64,000 nucleotides of DNA from Lacrimispora sinapis (GCF_043633585.1 NZ_CP141832.1:806001-870000); one strand, 5' to 3'. Counted from the first letter of the stretch, positions 7,343-15,464 are shown. Numbers and translations: made by a program. Notes: generated from the sequence alone by a model not told the origin.

Positions 7343-10018
7343 ATGAAAAGTAAGGTAGAACCTCTCGTAAATTTAAATATCAATCCATGTAAAATGTGTA
7401 TGCCCATGGGAAGCGCTACCGCGTTCTATGGCCTGAAAAACTGCATGACCATACTGCACGGTTCCCAGGGGTGCGCGACTTATATCCGAAGACATATGGC
7501 AACTCATTACAATGAACCGGTGGATATTGCTTCCTCCTCTTTGACGGAACAGGGAACGGTTTACGGGGGAAGTGACAATTTAAAAAAGGGCTTAAAGAAT
7601 CTGATTGAGCTTTATCACCCGGATATGATAGGAGTGATGACCACCTGTCTGGCCGAGACCATCGGAGAAGATGTTCCGGGAATACTGGAAACATTTCTGG
7701 AGGAAAACCCGGAGTACCGTGATATTACACTCATTTCCTGTTCGTCACCGGGATACGGCGGAAGCCAGTATGAAGGATACTTTGCCGCACTTTATGCAAT
7801 TGTTTCTTCCATAGAAATGAGCAGGGAGAAAAATAATCTTGTGAATGTTGTGACAGCCCCCATCAGCCCGGCGGATACCAGGTACATAAAAAACATGTTA
7901 AATCTCTTTGGGATCAATGCCATTCTCCTGCCGGATCTATCTGAAAATCTGGATGGGGTCCACGATAAGGAATATAACCGTCTTCCTCATCACGGAACGG
8001 ATATTCGCGATTTAAAAAGGATGGGGGGAGCAAAGCTGACCCTGGAATTATGCGGGTTTGAGCGGAAGAATTCAGTGGCGGAATATTTGCAGAATACATA
8101 TGGAGTGCCCTATATCAGACTCCCCCTGCCCGTAGGACTGAGAGATACGGACATTTTTTTAAAAATCCTTTCTGACATTTCCGGGAAAGAAATTCCCCAG
8201 GAGCTAAAAAAGGAAAGAGGGCGGTATTTAGATGCCATGATTGATTCCCACAAATACAATTCCGCCGGAAGGGCCGCTGTATTTGGAGAACCGGATCAGG
8301 TATATTCTACGGTGCGCATGATGTGTGAATGCGGAATCCTGCCCGTGGTGTGTGCGACCGGAACCTCCTGTCCGGAACTTGTGGAAAAAGCCGGTGCAGA
8401 AATCCATAAATTAGGCACGCGTTATCTGGCGGAAGATTTTAAGATTGCAGACAAGGCAGACTTTAAAGACATCGAAGCCATGGTCACTTCCTGTCAGGCC
8501 AATATTCTGGTGGGGAATTCCGATGGAAGAAGGATTGCTGAGGATTTAAACCTTCCGTTAGTACGCAGGGGATTTCCAATCCATGACCATGTTGGAGGCC
8601 AGCGGCTGAAAATGCTAGGGTACGAGGGCTCCATGGAGTATATGGATGAGATTTCCAATCAGCTGATTGATACCACAGAAACTACGTTTAGGAAGACACT
8701 ATATGACAAGTATTATAAAGATGGTCTGATTGGTGAAAAAAAGAAGGAAGAACAGATGAAAGCAGAGCAAGGTATGGTGCAGAAAAATAGTATCGCCGCA
8801 CAGGAAGAAGTGATGAGACGCAAGACCCTGGAGCATCCCTGCTACAACTGCAAAGGCCACAAATTTGCCCGAATCCATCTCCCGGTAGCACCCGCCTGCA
8901 ATGTCCAGTGCAGTTACTGTGTCAGAAAGTTTGACTGTCCCAACGAGAGCCGTCCGGGAGTGACTTCCTCCGTCCTTACCCCTGAGGAAGCCCTTAAACG
9001 GTATCTTCTGGTCAAGAAAAAAATGCCAAACTTAACGGTCGTGGGCATTGCGGGACCGGGAGAGGCTCTGGAAAACTGGGAAAGTGTAAAAGCAGTTTTT
9101 GAATTAATAAGAGAACAGGACCCGGATGTGACCTTCTGCCTTTCCACTAACGGGTTAAAGCTTCCCATGTATGCGGAGGAACTGGCAAGACTTTCCGTAT
9201 CCCATGTAACGGTCACCTTAAATGCGGTGGACCCTCATATCAGCGGGCAGATGTACCAGTATATCCGGTTTATGGGAAAAGAGTACCGGGAAGATGCGGC
9301 AGGGGCCATTATGGTGGCGAACCAGCTTGCAGGAATCCGGCTTTTGATTGCCAGCGGTGTTCTTGTAAAGGTTAATATCGTGACGGTCAAAGGAATCAAT
9401 GACCATCATGTGCCGGAAGTGGTAAAAACCGTAAAATCCATGGGATGCTTTATCACCAACATCATGCAGATGATTCCGGTGGAAGGGAGCGCATTTGAAC
9501 GCGTGGAGCCTATTTCCAATAAACAGCTGACAAAACTGAGAAAACAGTGCGAGGAGATCATGCCTCAGATGTATCACTGTCAGCACTGCCGGGCAGATGC
9601 GGTAGGTACCCTTACCGATGACAAATCCATAGAGTTAAAAGAATTCTTATCAGAGAAACCCAAAGAATCCGCTCCTGTTTCTATAAGCTACCGGTTTGCG
9701 GTGGCATCAAAAAGCGGCGTGATCGTTGATACACATTTCGGGCATGCAAAGGAATTTTATTTATACGATTATAAAAACGGAGAAGTACGTTTCGCAGGAA
9801 AACGGAAGGTGGAGCAGTACTGTGCCGGAGAGAAGTCCTGCGGAGAGAAAGAAGATAAAATGGAACAGCTGTTAAAGGCACTTACAGGCTGCAATGGTGT
9901 CATCGCCATGCGGATCGGCATGGAGCCAAAGAAAAAGCTGGCACAGCTTGGCATCAAACCGGTAAATACATATGACATGATTGAAGATGCGGTGAAAAAG
10001 GCCGCCGCCGCCATGTAA
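7343..10018 (+). CDS. nifN-B: NifN-NifB fusion protein with C-terminal NifX-like domain
   Basis: An 891-residue fusion. Residues 1-~455 are NifN (PCKMCMPMG, HGSQGCATYI, TTCLAETIGED), the partner of NifE. A charged Lys/Glu-rich linker (~456-495) leads to NifB, a radical SAM enzyme with CX3CX2C at C519-C526 that inserts carbide and builds the 8Fe core (NifB-co). From ~784 a NifX/NafY-like domain (VDTHFGHAKEF) probably holds cofactor. The fusion could channel NifB-co directly to NifEN. A nifN-B fusion is known from C. pasteurianum, so this is not a frameshift. AAAGGCGG favours ATG 7343 over ATG 7337. Confidence 0.96.
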   Translation: MKSKVEPLVNLNINPCKMCMPMGSATAFYGLKNCMTILHGSQGCATYIRRHMATHYNEPVDIASSSLTEQGTVYGGSDNLKKGLKNLIELYHPDMIGVMTTCLAETIGEDVPGILETFLEENPEYRDITLISCSSPGYGGSQYEGYFAALYAIVSSIEMSREKNNLVNVVTAPISPADTRYIKNMLNLFGINAILLPDLSENLDGVHDKEYNRLPHHGTDIRDLKRMGGAKLTLELCGFERKNSVAEYLQNTYGVPYIRLPLPVGLRDTDIFLKILSDISGKEIPQELKKERGRYLDAMIDSHKYNSAGRAAVFGEPDQVYSTVRMMCECGILPVVCATGTSCPELVEKAGAEIHKLGTRYLAEDFKIADKADFKDIEAMVTSCQANILVGNSDGRRIAEDLNLPLVRRGFPIHDHVGGQRLKMLGYEGSMEYMDEISNQLIDTTETTFRKTLYDKYYKDGLIGEKKKEEQMKAEQGMVQKNSIAAQEEVMRRKTLEHPCYNCKGHKFARIHLPVAPACNVQCSYCVRKFDCPNESRPGVTSSVLTPEEALKRYLLVKKKMPNLTVVGIAGPGEALENWESVKAVFELIREQDPDVTFCLSTNGLKLPMYAEELARLSVSHVTVTLNAVDPHISGQMYQYIRFMGKEYREDAAGAIMVANQLAGIRLLIASGVLVKVNIVTVKGINDHHVPEVVKTVKSMGCFITNIMQMIPVEGSAFERVEPISNKQLTKLRKQCEEIMPQMYHCQHCRADAVGTLTDDKSIELKEFLSEKPKESAPVSISYRFAVASKSGVIVDTHFGHAKEFYLYDYKNGEVRFAGKRKVEQYCAGEKSCGEKEDKMEQLLKALTGCNGVIAMRIGMEPKKKLAQLGIKPVNTYDMIEDAVKKAAAAM

Positions 10019-10040
10019 AGAAGGAAAGAGGAGGAGTCAA

Positions 10041-10349
10041 ATGGTACAGCCCAAATATCATGTATTGATCTGCACCAGCTGCAGAGTAAACGGAACCCAA
10101 AAAGGAATGTGTTATCAGAAAGGCGGTGTGGACTTGATCCAGTCCTTTATGCAGGAGATCGAAGACCGGGAATTATCGGGGGAAGTGGTCCTTAATAATA
10201 CGGGCTGCTTTGGAATCTGCGAAAAAGGCCCGGTGGTTGTGGTATACCCGGAAGGCGTCTGGTACGGGAATGTGACCGAAGAAGACGTGGAACGGATTTT
10301 TGACGAACATTTTGAAGGAGGAACACCGGTTGCAGATTTGATGATCTGA
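10041..10349 (+). CDS. Thioredoxin-like [2Fe-2S] ferredoxin
   Basis: A 102-residue protein closely resembling the C. pasteurianum [2Fe-2S] ferredoxin: CTSCRVNG (C11, C14), C24, and NNTGCFGIC (C56, C60), then the conserved VVVYPEGVWYGNV. This thioredoxin-fold ferredoxin is unlike plant-type ferredoxins and, in C. pasteurianum, is reported to interact with the MoFe protein. Its exact role (electron donor, assembly or protection) is unsettled. GAGGAGG precedes the ATG. It lies between nifN-B and nifV inside the operon, which supports a nitrogenase-specific role. Confidence 0.92.
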   Translation: MVQPKYHVLICTSCRVNGTQKGMCYQKGGVDLIQSFMQEIEDRELSGEVVLNNTGCFGICEKGPVVVVYPEGVWYGNVTEEDVERIFDEHFEGGTPVADLMI

Positions 10350-10381
10350 CAGGGTCGAACGGAAAAAGGAGGGGTTGTTTC

Positions 10382-11365
10382 ATGATGAAGATCATAGATG
10401 CCACACTTGCTATGCTGGATGAATATTCACTGACAAAGGAACTGGTTTTGGAATTTGCAAAGACGTTGATTCGTCTCTCTGTTTCCGGTGTTGTTATATC
10501 GCCAAGGGTTTACCATCTCATCCATGGGGAACTGCCGGAAGGCGCTATCTATTATATGGAGCTTCCTAATTTAAGAGAGAGCAGTAAATATCCGGGTGTT
10601 GGATATTTTCTCTCCTCCTTCTGTGACGGTACGGGAAGGGGCATCCGAAATATCCAGGTCAATGACATCTCTGAATTAAAGGGTCTGGAGGGCATTGAGC
10701 AGGATCAGAAATTAAGGCTTACCGGCCTTGATGATCTGTTGATCTATGAAAGCAGGGATATATATGAACGGGGCATGAAACTGCTTATGCGGGTCTCCCC
10801 CATTCTGTACCCGGAGGACTCTTATTACTGTGCATCTGCCATTGCAGCAGATTTCTTACAGTACCATCACAACGGAACGGTGATGACGACGTTTACCGGA
10901 ATCGGCAATAAGGCGGCAACGGAGCAGGTGATATTAGCCATGCGGGTGGTGGAGCGATACAAACCAAACCACAGCTTTGAAATGCTGACCGAACTTCGGA
11001 CTCTTTTTGAACAAATGACCAGATCGGAAGTGTCCTCCCATACTCCGGTGATCGGGCGGAAAATATTTCATATCGAATCCGGCATTCATGTGGATGGGGT
11101 CTTAAAAAAGCCTTCCAATTATGAATCCTTTCCTCCGGAGCTTGTGGGAGCATCGAGAAAAGTGGTATTGGGAAAGCATTCCGGAGGAACCTCCATACGC
11201 TATAAGCTAAAGCAGCTTCATCTGGAAGGACGCTATGATGTGAACCAGCTGCTGGATCTGGTGAAGCGTAAAAGCATAAAAAAAGGCGGAGAAGTAACCG
11301 ATGAAGAGTTTTTAAACATAATGAGTGAGTGTGATGTGTATGAAGAGAAGAATCAAATTAGTTGA
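10382..11365 (+). CDS. nifV-omega: Homocitrate synthase omega subunit NifV-omega
   Basis: A 327-residue protein corresponding to one part of the split homocitrate synthase of clostridia. It carries the GIGNKAATE, ESGIHVDG and GKHSG motifs that match the second half of NifV/isopropylmalate synthase, preceded by a diverged N-terminal region. With NifV-alpha it should make homocitrate, the organic ligand of FeMo-cofactor, from acetyl-CoA and 2-oxoglutarate. AAAGGAGGGG precedes the ATG. The 3' end overlaps the nifV-alpha start by 26 nt. Confidence 0.9.
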   Translation: MMKIIDATLAMLDEYSLTKELVLEFAKTLIRLSVSGVVISPRVYHLIHGELPEGAIYYMELPNLRESSKYPGVGYFLSSFCDGTGRGIRNIQVNDISELKGLEGIEQDQKLRLTGLDDLLIYESRDIYERGMKLLMRVSPILYPEDSYYCASAIAADFLQYHHNGTVMTTFTGIGNKAATEQVILAMRVVERYKPNHSFEMLTELRTLFEQMTRSEVSSHTPVIGRKIFHIESGIHVDGVLKKPSNYESFPPELVGASRKVVLGKHSGGTSIRYKLKQLHLEGRYDVNQLLDLVKRKSIKKGGEVTDEEFLNIMSECDVYEEKNQIS

Positions 11366-12167
11366 TACCACCCTGCGTGACGGGGAGCAGTGTCCCGGTA
11401 TCGTATTTTCTCCCTCGGATAAGATCAGGCTGGCTCTTTATTTAGACCGCATCGGCATTGATGAGATTGAGGCCGGAATCTATGATACCGGAACGGAAGG
11501 AATGAACTACATCAGTGAGATCATGAAACGGAAAAAACAGGCCAGGATATCTGTGTGGTCCAGATTAAATCCCAGAAACGTAGAAGAATCCGCCAGACAG
11601 AGACCGGATTTAATCCACATTGGAACGCCGGTATCCTATGCACAGATCTATAATAAAATTGGAAAAAATAAGAAATGGATTGAAAATACACTCCAGGAAT
11701 GCATTCAAGTGGCAAAGGATTATAACATTCCCATAACCGTAGGTCTGGAGGATGCATCAAGGGCTGATGTGGCATTTTTAATTTCTTTAATCCGGCTTAT
11801 GAGGCAGCAGGGCGTGGAAGTCATCCGGTTAGCCGATACGGTGGGTGTCTTATTCCCCCGGAGAGCAAGGGAAATGATTGGGGAGATCAAGCAGACCGGG
11901 ATTCAGGTGGAGGTCCATGAACACAATGATTTTGGAATGGCGGTAGCAAACTCCATGGTCATGGCACTTGCGGGAGCGGATATGGTTGACGGCACTTTAA
12001 TGGGGATTGGGGAACGGGCAGGAAACTGCAACCTCTATGAATTTGTACATGGAGCCAACAGGAAATTTGATTTTTTAGTGAACAGTCTGGATATTAAAAA
12101 AGCAGAAGGTCTTTTACAATCCATTATGAACGGAGGGGAAACGGATGATACGTCAGATTCGATTTGA
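11340..12167 (+). CDS. nifV-alpha: Homocitrate synthase alpha subunit NifV-alpha
   Basis: A 275-residue TIM-barrel catalytic half. VDTTLRDGEQ near the N-terminus and HEHNDFGMA in the C-terminal half carry the acetyl-CoA/metal-binding signatures of the HMG-CoA lyase-like family. It lacks the C-terminal part, which is supplied by NifV-omega upstream. The start at 11340 gives the usual N-terminus; upstream in-frame GTG/ATG codons are possible. No strong ribosome site is seen, and the start lies inside nifV-omega, so translation is probably coupled. It overlaps the next gene by 23 nt. Confidence 0.92.
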   Translation: MKRRIKLVDTTLRDGEQCPGIVFSPSDKIRLALYLDRIGIDEIEAGIYDTGTEGMNYISEIMKRKKQARISVWSRLNPRNVEESARQRPDLIHIGTPVSYAQIYNKIGKNKKWIENTLQECIQVAKDYNIPITVGLEDASRADVAFLISLIRLMRQQGVEVIRLADTVGVLFPRRAREMIGEIKQTGIQVEVHEHNDFGMAVANSMVMALAGADMVDGTLMGIGERAGNCNLYEFVHGANRKFDFLVNSLDIKKAEGLLQSIMNGGETDDTSDSI

Positions 12168-13539
12168 GGACGGAAAAAGCAGGATCGCAGAAGGAATTAG
12201 AAGTCTTTGCCGTGCGCTTTCCCTGGAAGGCGGAATTCTGGTAAAAGGAACCTACTGTTTTTCCGCGGCAGAGGTGGCAAAGGAACTGGAAGGAGAAGAC
12301 TTATTTATGAACCAGGGAATCAGGCTCGCTTGTGCCGCCATAAGCGAGATCAATGAGGTTACAGGCTGCGGAACCAGAGAGACCGCCCGCATGATGGGCT
12401 CTTTGCTTTCTGTCTGTGAACGAAAAGCGGCTTCGGGCATTAATCCGGTTTTCCTGGCAAAGGATTTAAAACAGGCGGCAGACTCACTGGAAGCAGCCGT
12501 CTTAAACGGATCATTTTTTTCCGGAAAGTCAAAAGGAGAGCTGATCGGGCAGATCACCAGGGACCCTGAAACTGCCCGAATGATACTAAAAGGCACTGAA
12601 GCCGGGGAACTGGTGGTAAAGGAGTCCATGTATGCGGACACAAGGCTTCAGATCACCAGAGGAATGCACCTTGACGGTCCGCTTACCGTGGGGGAGTCTG
12701 GGACGTTTTCTGAGGTGTTGGTCCTGATCGTAAACCGTCCGCTGTCCTCCTTTGGGGAACTGGTTCCTCTGCTTCAGAAATTGGGACAGCAAAAGCTGTT
12801 TATTCTCGCAGATCAGATTGAAGGAGAGGCCCTGTCCCTTTTGTCTGCCAATGTAAAAAAAGACCGTCTCCATGTGTGGGCAATGAAAGCACCTGGCATA
12901 GGGCGGAGAAAAGAAGATATCATGGGGGATGTGGCAGTCTTAACCGATACAAGAGTGTTTGATGGTATGTACCCATGCTCCATAGAGGAGATCCCTTTGC
13001 AGATGCTTGGAAAGGCAAACGTTTTAACGGCAGCAGGGACGTACACGGTAATAGAAGGGGATGCTGACCGGGATATGGTCCGTAACCGAATCGTAGACAT
13101 AAAAAAGAAAATCGGGGATCCAAAAACCAATTATTACGACAAGCAGAAACTAAGAGAACGGCTCGCTGCCCTAAACGGGACCGCACCGGTGCTTTATGCC
13201 GGAGGGGATACACTTTCTCAGTCCAAAGAAGAAAAAAGAAGAATCGAATATGCCGTTGCCTATGCCCAGACTATAGAGCGTTATGGGATATACCATACCA
13301 AAGACCTGCTTTCTGTTTCTTTCAAATCCGAAGCAGAAAAAATGCTTGCACAGGTCATAAGCAAAAGTCTGGACGGGGAAGAAATCAGCACCTGGCTTTT
13401 GGTATTAATGCTTCGGAAGGTATGCGGTCTGATGGTCATGTGGCTGACAACAGGAGCGGTGATGGTGAGTACGGGGTACGACCGGGAAGATTTGGAACTG
13501 ATAAAAAACGGTGTGGATATAGAAAGGTTGAGGGGTTGA
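12145..13539 (+). CDS. Chaperonin (GroEL/Cpn60)-like protein with degenerate ATP site
   Basis: A 464-residue protein that aligns by eye with GroEL over most of its length: N-terminal equatorial helices (residues 4-118), the apical signature GMHLDG (173-178), ADQIEGEALSLL (222-233), MKAPGIGRRKEDI (247-259) and intermediate YDKQKLRERLAAL (331-343). It lacks the ATP-binding TLGPKGR loop. GDGTTT has become GCGTRE, so the catalytic Asp (D87 in E. coli GroEL) is C75, and D398 corresponds to Y369. The second equatorial domain is shortened, with no AGGG motif. It is therefore probably not an ATP-driven folding machine. It has GGAGGGG before its ATG and overlaps nifV-alpha. Housekeeping GroEL is reported to help MoFe protein assembly, so a dedicated holdase role is plausible but inferred. 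Confidence 0.8.
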   Translation: MIRQIRFEDGKSRIAEGIRSLCRALSLEGGILVKGTYCFSAAEVAKELEGEDLFMNQGIRLACAAISEINEVTGCGTRETARMMGSLLSVCERKAASGINPVFLAKDLKQAADSLEAAVLNGSFFSGKSKGELIGQITRDPETARMILKGTEAGELVVKESMYADTRLQITRGMHLDGPLTVGESGTFSEVLVLIVNRPLSSFGELVPLLQKLGQQKLFILADQIEGEALSLLSANVKKDRLHVWAMKAPGIGRRKEDIMGDVAVLTDTRVFDGMYPCSIEEIPLQMLGKANVLTAAGTYTVIEGDADRDMVRNRIVDIKKKIGDPKTNYYDKQKLRERLAALNGTAPVLYAGGDTLSQSKEEKRRIEYAVAYAQTIERYGIYHTKDLLSVSFKSEAEKMLAQVISKSLDGEEISTWLLVLMLRKVCGLMVMWLTTGAVMVSTGYDREDLELIKNGVDIERLRG

Positions 13540-13540
13540 A

Positions 13541-13831
13541 ATGAAGATCAGGAATGTGAAGCTGAAACCTGGATATGTCTTAAAGGAACTTGGGGGGGAG
13601 TTTTGTATTTTTGATGAAAGAGACAGTCAGAACGGTTCCTTAGACGGACTTCCGTCTGTCAATGAGACCTGTATTTTTTTATGGAACAGTCTGGAGCGGG
13701 GAACCGCGGTTACGGAGCTGGTCTCTCTTTTGTCAGCTGAAAAAAATATAGATGAGGAAGATGCCCAGCTGGAACTGGAAGAATTTCTTGCAAAGCTGAT
13801 CCATGGAAAGGTGATCGAAATAGAAAGTTAA
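13541..13831 (+). CDS. PqqD-like (RRE-fold) small protein
   Basis: A 96-residue protein with the PqqD pattern: a KLKPGYVLKELGGEFCIFD start, VNETCIFLWNSLERG in the middle, and EEDAQLELEEFLAKLI near the end. PqqD domains are winged-helix peptide-binding modules that usually present a precursor peptide to a radical SAM or other modifying enzyme. No precursor peptide or separate radical SAM gene is nearby; the only radical SAM enzyme in the operon is NifB. It begins one base after the chaperonin-like gene ends, so the two are probably made together. Function here is unknown. Confidence 0.75.
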   Translation: MKIRNVKLKPGYVLKELGGEFCIFDERDSQNGSLDGLPSVNETCIFLWNSLERGTAVTELVSLLSAEKNIDEEDAQLELEEFLAKLIHGKVIEIES

Positions 13832-13851
13832 AAAAGGAAGGGGTTGTGTGA

Positions 13852-14463
13852 ATGGATCAAATAGCGGTATTCAAAAGAGATGAGAAAATGGAGGCGTTTC
13901 TTCATTGCAACAGAGTAGAAATCTATGAAAAACAGGATGAAACCTGGCTTCTTGTAAAGACCGTCAGTTTTCCCCCGGTAAAAGGAAATACCGTAAAGGA
14001 ACTGCGGCAGGAAACGGAAAACATTGCAGTGTATGCAGAGGATGCGAAAGCCATACTTTGCAAAGAAATAACCGGAATTCCCTTTTCCGTATTTGATAAA
14101 AAAGGCTATGGGATTTTCTGTACGGAAGAAGCGGGGGAAGAAACCTTTGAGGGCGTGATAACCGAGTTAAAAGAAAGCGATGAGAAAAAGCGAATGAAAG
14201 AAGAAATGATCCGCAATGCACGGCCTGTAGAAACAGGTACTCCCGGAATTTATCATCTGAATCTGCTGGACTTGCAGAAGGAGTGCCCGGAGGTTTCTTC
14301 CAAAAAGGCACTGGTCTCTTTTCTGAAACAAACTCCTTTTTTAGAACTTCATCTGATCTGTGCCCATATTCCACCATGGCTGGAGCATGACTCCACTCTT
14401 GAAAAAAAGGTCCGGTTACAAGATGGAGTTTCATATGTAACCATAACAAAAAAGCAATGCTAG
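13852..14463 (+). CDS. AnfO-like nitrogenase accessory protein
   Basis: A 203-residue soluble protein. The pattern AVFKRDE...VEIYEK...W (residues 5-32), KEITGIPFSVFDKKGYGIF (71-89), and C-terminal GIYHLNLLDL...SSKKALVSFL...HLICAHIPPWLE (132-178) matches my recollection of the AnfO family, annotated as an accessory protein of Fe-only nitrogenase. No anfHDGK genes are visible here; the operon encodes Mo nitrogenase. The cysteines at 70, 90, 145 and 170 do not form an obvious cluster motif. A homology search is needed to confirm the family. It lies 20 nt after the PqqD-like gene and 14 nt before the next. Confidence 0.6.
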   Translation: MDQIAVFKRDEKMEAFLHCNRVEIYEKQDETWLLVKTVSFPPVKGNTVKELRQETENIAVYAEDAKAILCKEITGIPFSVFDKKGYGIFCTEEAGEETFEGVITELKESDEKKRMKEEMIRNARPVETGTPGIYHLNLLDLQKECPEVSSKKALVSFLKQTPFLELHLICAHIPPWLEHDSTLEKKVRLQDGVSYVTITKKQC

Positions 14464-14477
14464 CGGGAGGGAAAAAG

Positions 14478-15464
14478 ATGCAAAATTATATGGTATTAGA
14501 TGATAAAAAGCTGCAGACTCCCTTTGGAATCCTGGGAGGGGTGGATTCTTTCTCCTGCCACCCCACAGGAGAACTGTATGGAGTACGGCTTTCCGAGAAA
14601 AATATGATTCTCACACAAATAGGAGAACTGGTTCCTGCCTATACGGAAAATAACAGACGAAAGAATCGGCCGTCCATTGAATTTAACAGACAGGGCATGG
14701 TCATGAGCGTAGCGCTGGAACAACAGCAGGAGATTACGACTCCCATTGGGGAACTTCCGGCAGAACGCATCAAATTCTATCCCGGGGGAGAGCTGCACCG
14801 GGTATTTGTTTTAGATGGACAGCTCAGCGGCTTCTGGACCGAAGAAGAGGAGCGGGAATTAAATGTTCCTCTTACCTTTGACCTGGGATTTTCCGAATTC
14901 CGGGCAATGATCAATGGAATCTGCTTCTACGAAAGCGGTGATATCAAAAGTATCACTCTGTTTCCGGGAGAAAATGTCGTCATTCAGACTCCGGTGGGAG
15001 TGATAGAAACAAAAGTAGGAGTTTCCTTATATGAGTCAGGACGCTTAAAGTCCGTGGAACCCTCCAATCCAGTCATGGTGCAAACTCCCATCGGAACCAT
15101 GGCAGCCTATGATCCGGACCAGATTGGAATCAATGCGGACAGCAATTCCCTTTCCTTTACAGAAGCTGGCCGGATTCAGTCTCTCATTACCTGCGACCAT
15201 TCGGTTTATGTGCAGACGGAGGAGGAACAAATCATCAAGCATTCTCCCCGTATTAAAGTTCATCCGCTTTATGACGACGTGCTTACGGTATCCGGATTAA
15301 AGGTAAGCTTTGATTACGATACAGAGGAAGTCAAGATCGAAGATCAAACGTACCCACTGCAGACTTGTGGTTTCACCATAGAACCCTTTCAAAGACCAGG
15401 GCTCCATTGCAGTCCCGCGGATTGTGCCAATTGTTCCCTGTGTAACAAAAGTTCTGTAAAATAG
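14478..15464 (+). CDS. Unrecognised beta-repeat protein with C-terminal CX4CX2CX2C
   Basis: A 328-residue protein I do not recognise. It consists of degenerate units of about 25-40 residues, each with a (V/L)QTP(I/V/F)G step followed by (F/L)YESG(R/D)(L/I)KS(V/I). Copies are centred near residues 13-36, 46-79, 87-110, 148-160, 169-193 and 201-236. The pattern suggests a solenoid of short beta strands, somewhat MORN-like. The last 20 residues carry C311, C316, C319 and C322 (CX4CX2CX2C), fit for an Fe-S cluster or zinc. There is no signal peptide or membrane segment. GGAGGG supports ATG 14478. It is the last gene of the nif operon. Confidence 0.7.
   Translation: MQNYMVLDDKKLQTPFGILGGVDSFSCHPTGELYGVRLSEKNMILTQIGELVPAYTENNRRKNRPSIEFNRQGMVMSVALEQQQEITTPIGELPAERIKFYPGGELHRVFVLDGQLSGFWTEEEERELNVPLTFDLGFSEFRAMINGICFYESGDIKSITLFPGENVVIQTPVGVIETKVGVSLYESGRLKSVEPSNPVMVQTPIGTMAAYDPDQIGINADSNSLSFTEAGRIQSLITCDHSVYVQTEEEQIIKHSPRIKVHPLYDDVLTVSGLKVSFDYDTEEVKIEDQTYPLQTCGFTIEPFQRPGLHCSPADCANCSLCNKSSVK

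Noticed and set aside
8700..8830. Frameshift or assembly error joining nifN and nifB
   Set aside because: The frame is continuous through a charged linker and the fusion is known from C. pasteurianum.
10382..12167. Frameshift breaking a single nifV
   Set aside because: The order is omega then alpha, opposite to a broken full-length gene, and both parts have their own start; the split is known in clostridia.
1313..15464. Vanadium or Fe-only nitrogenase instead of Mo nitrogenase
   Set aside because: No vnfG/anfG delta-subunit gene; complete nifEN-B and nifV; NifD has the clostridial Mo-type insertion; Mo-binding genes are adjacent.
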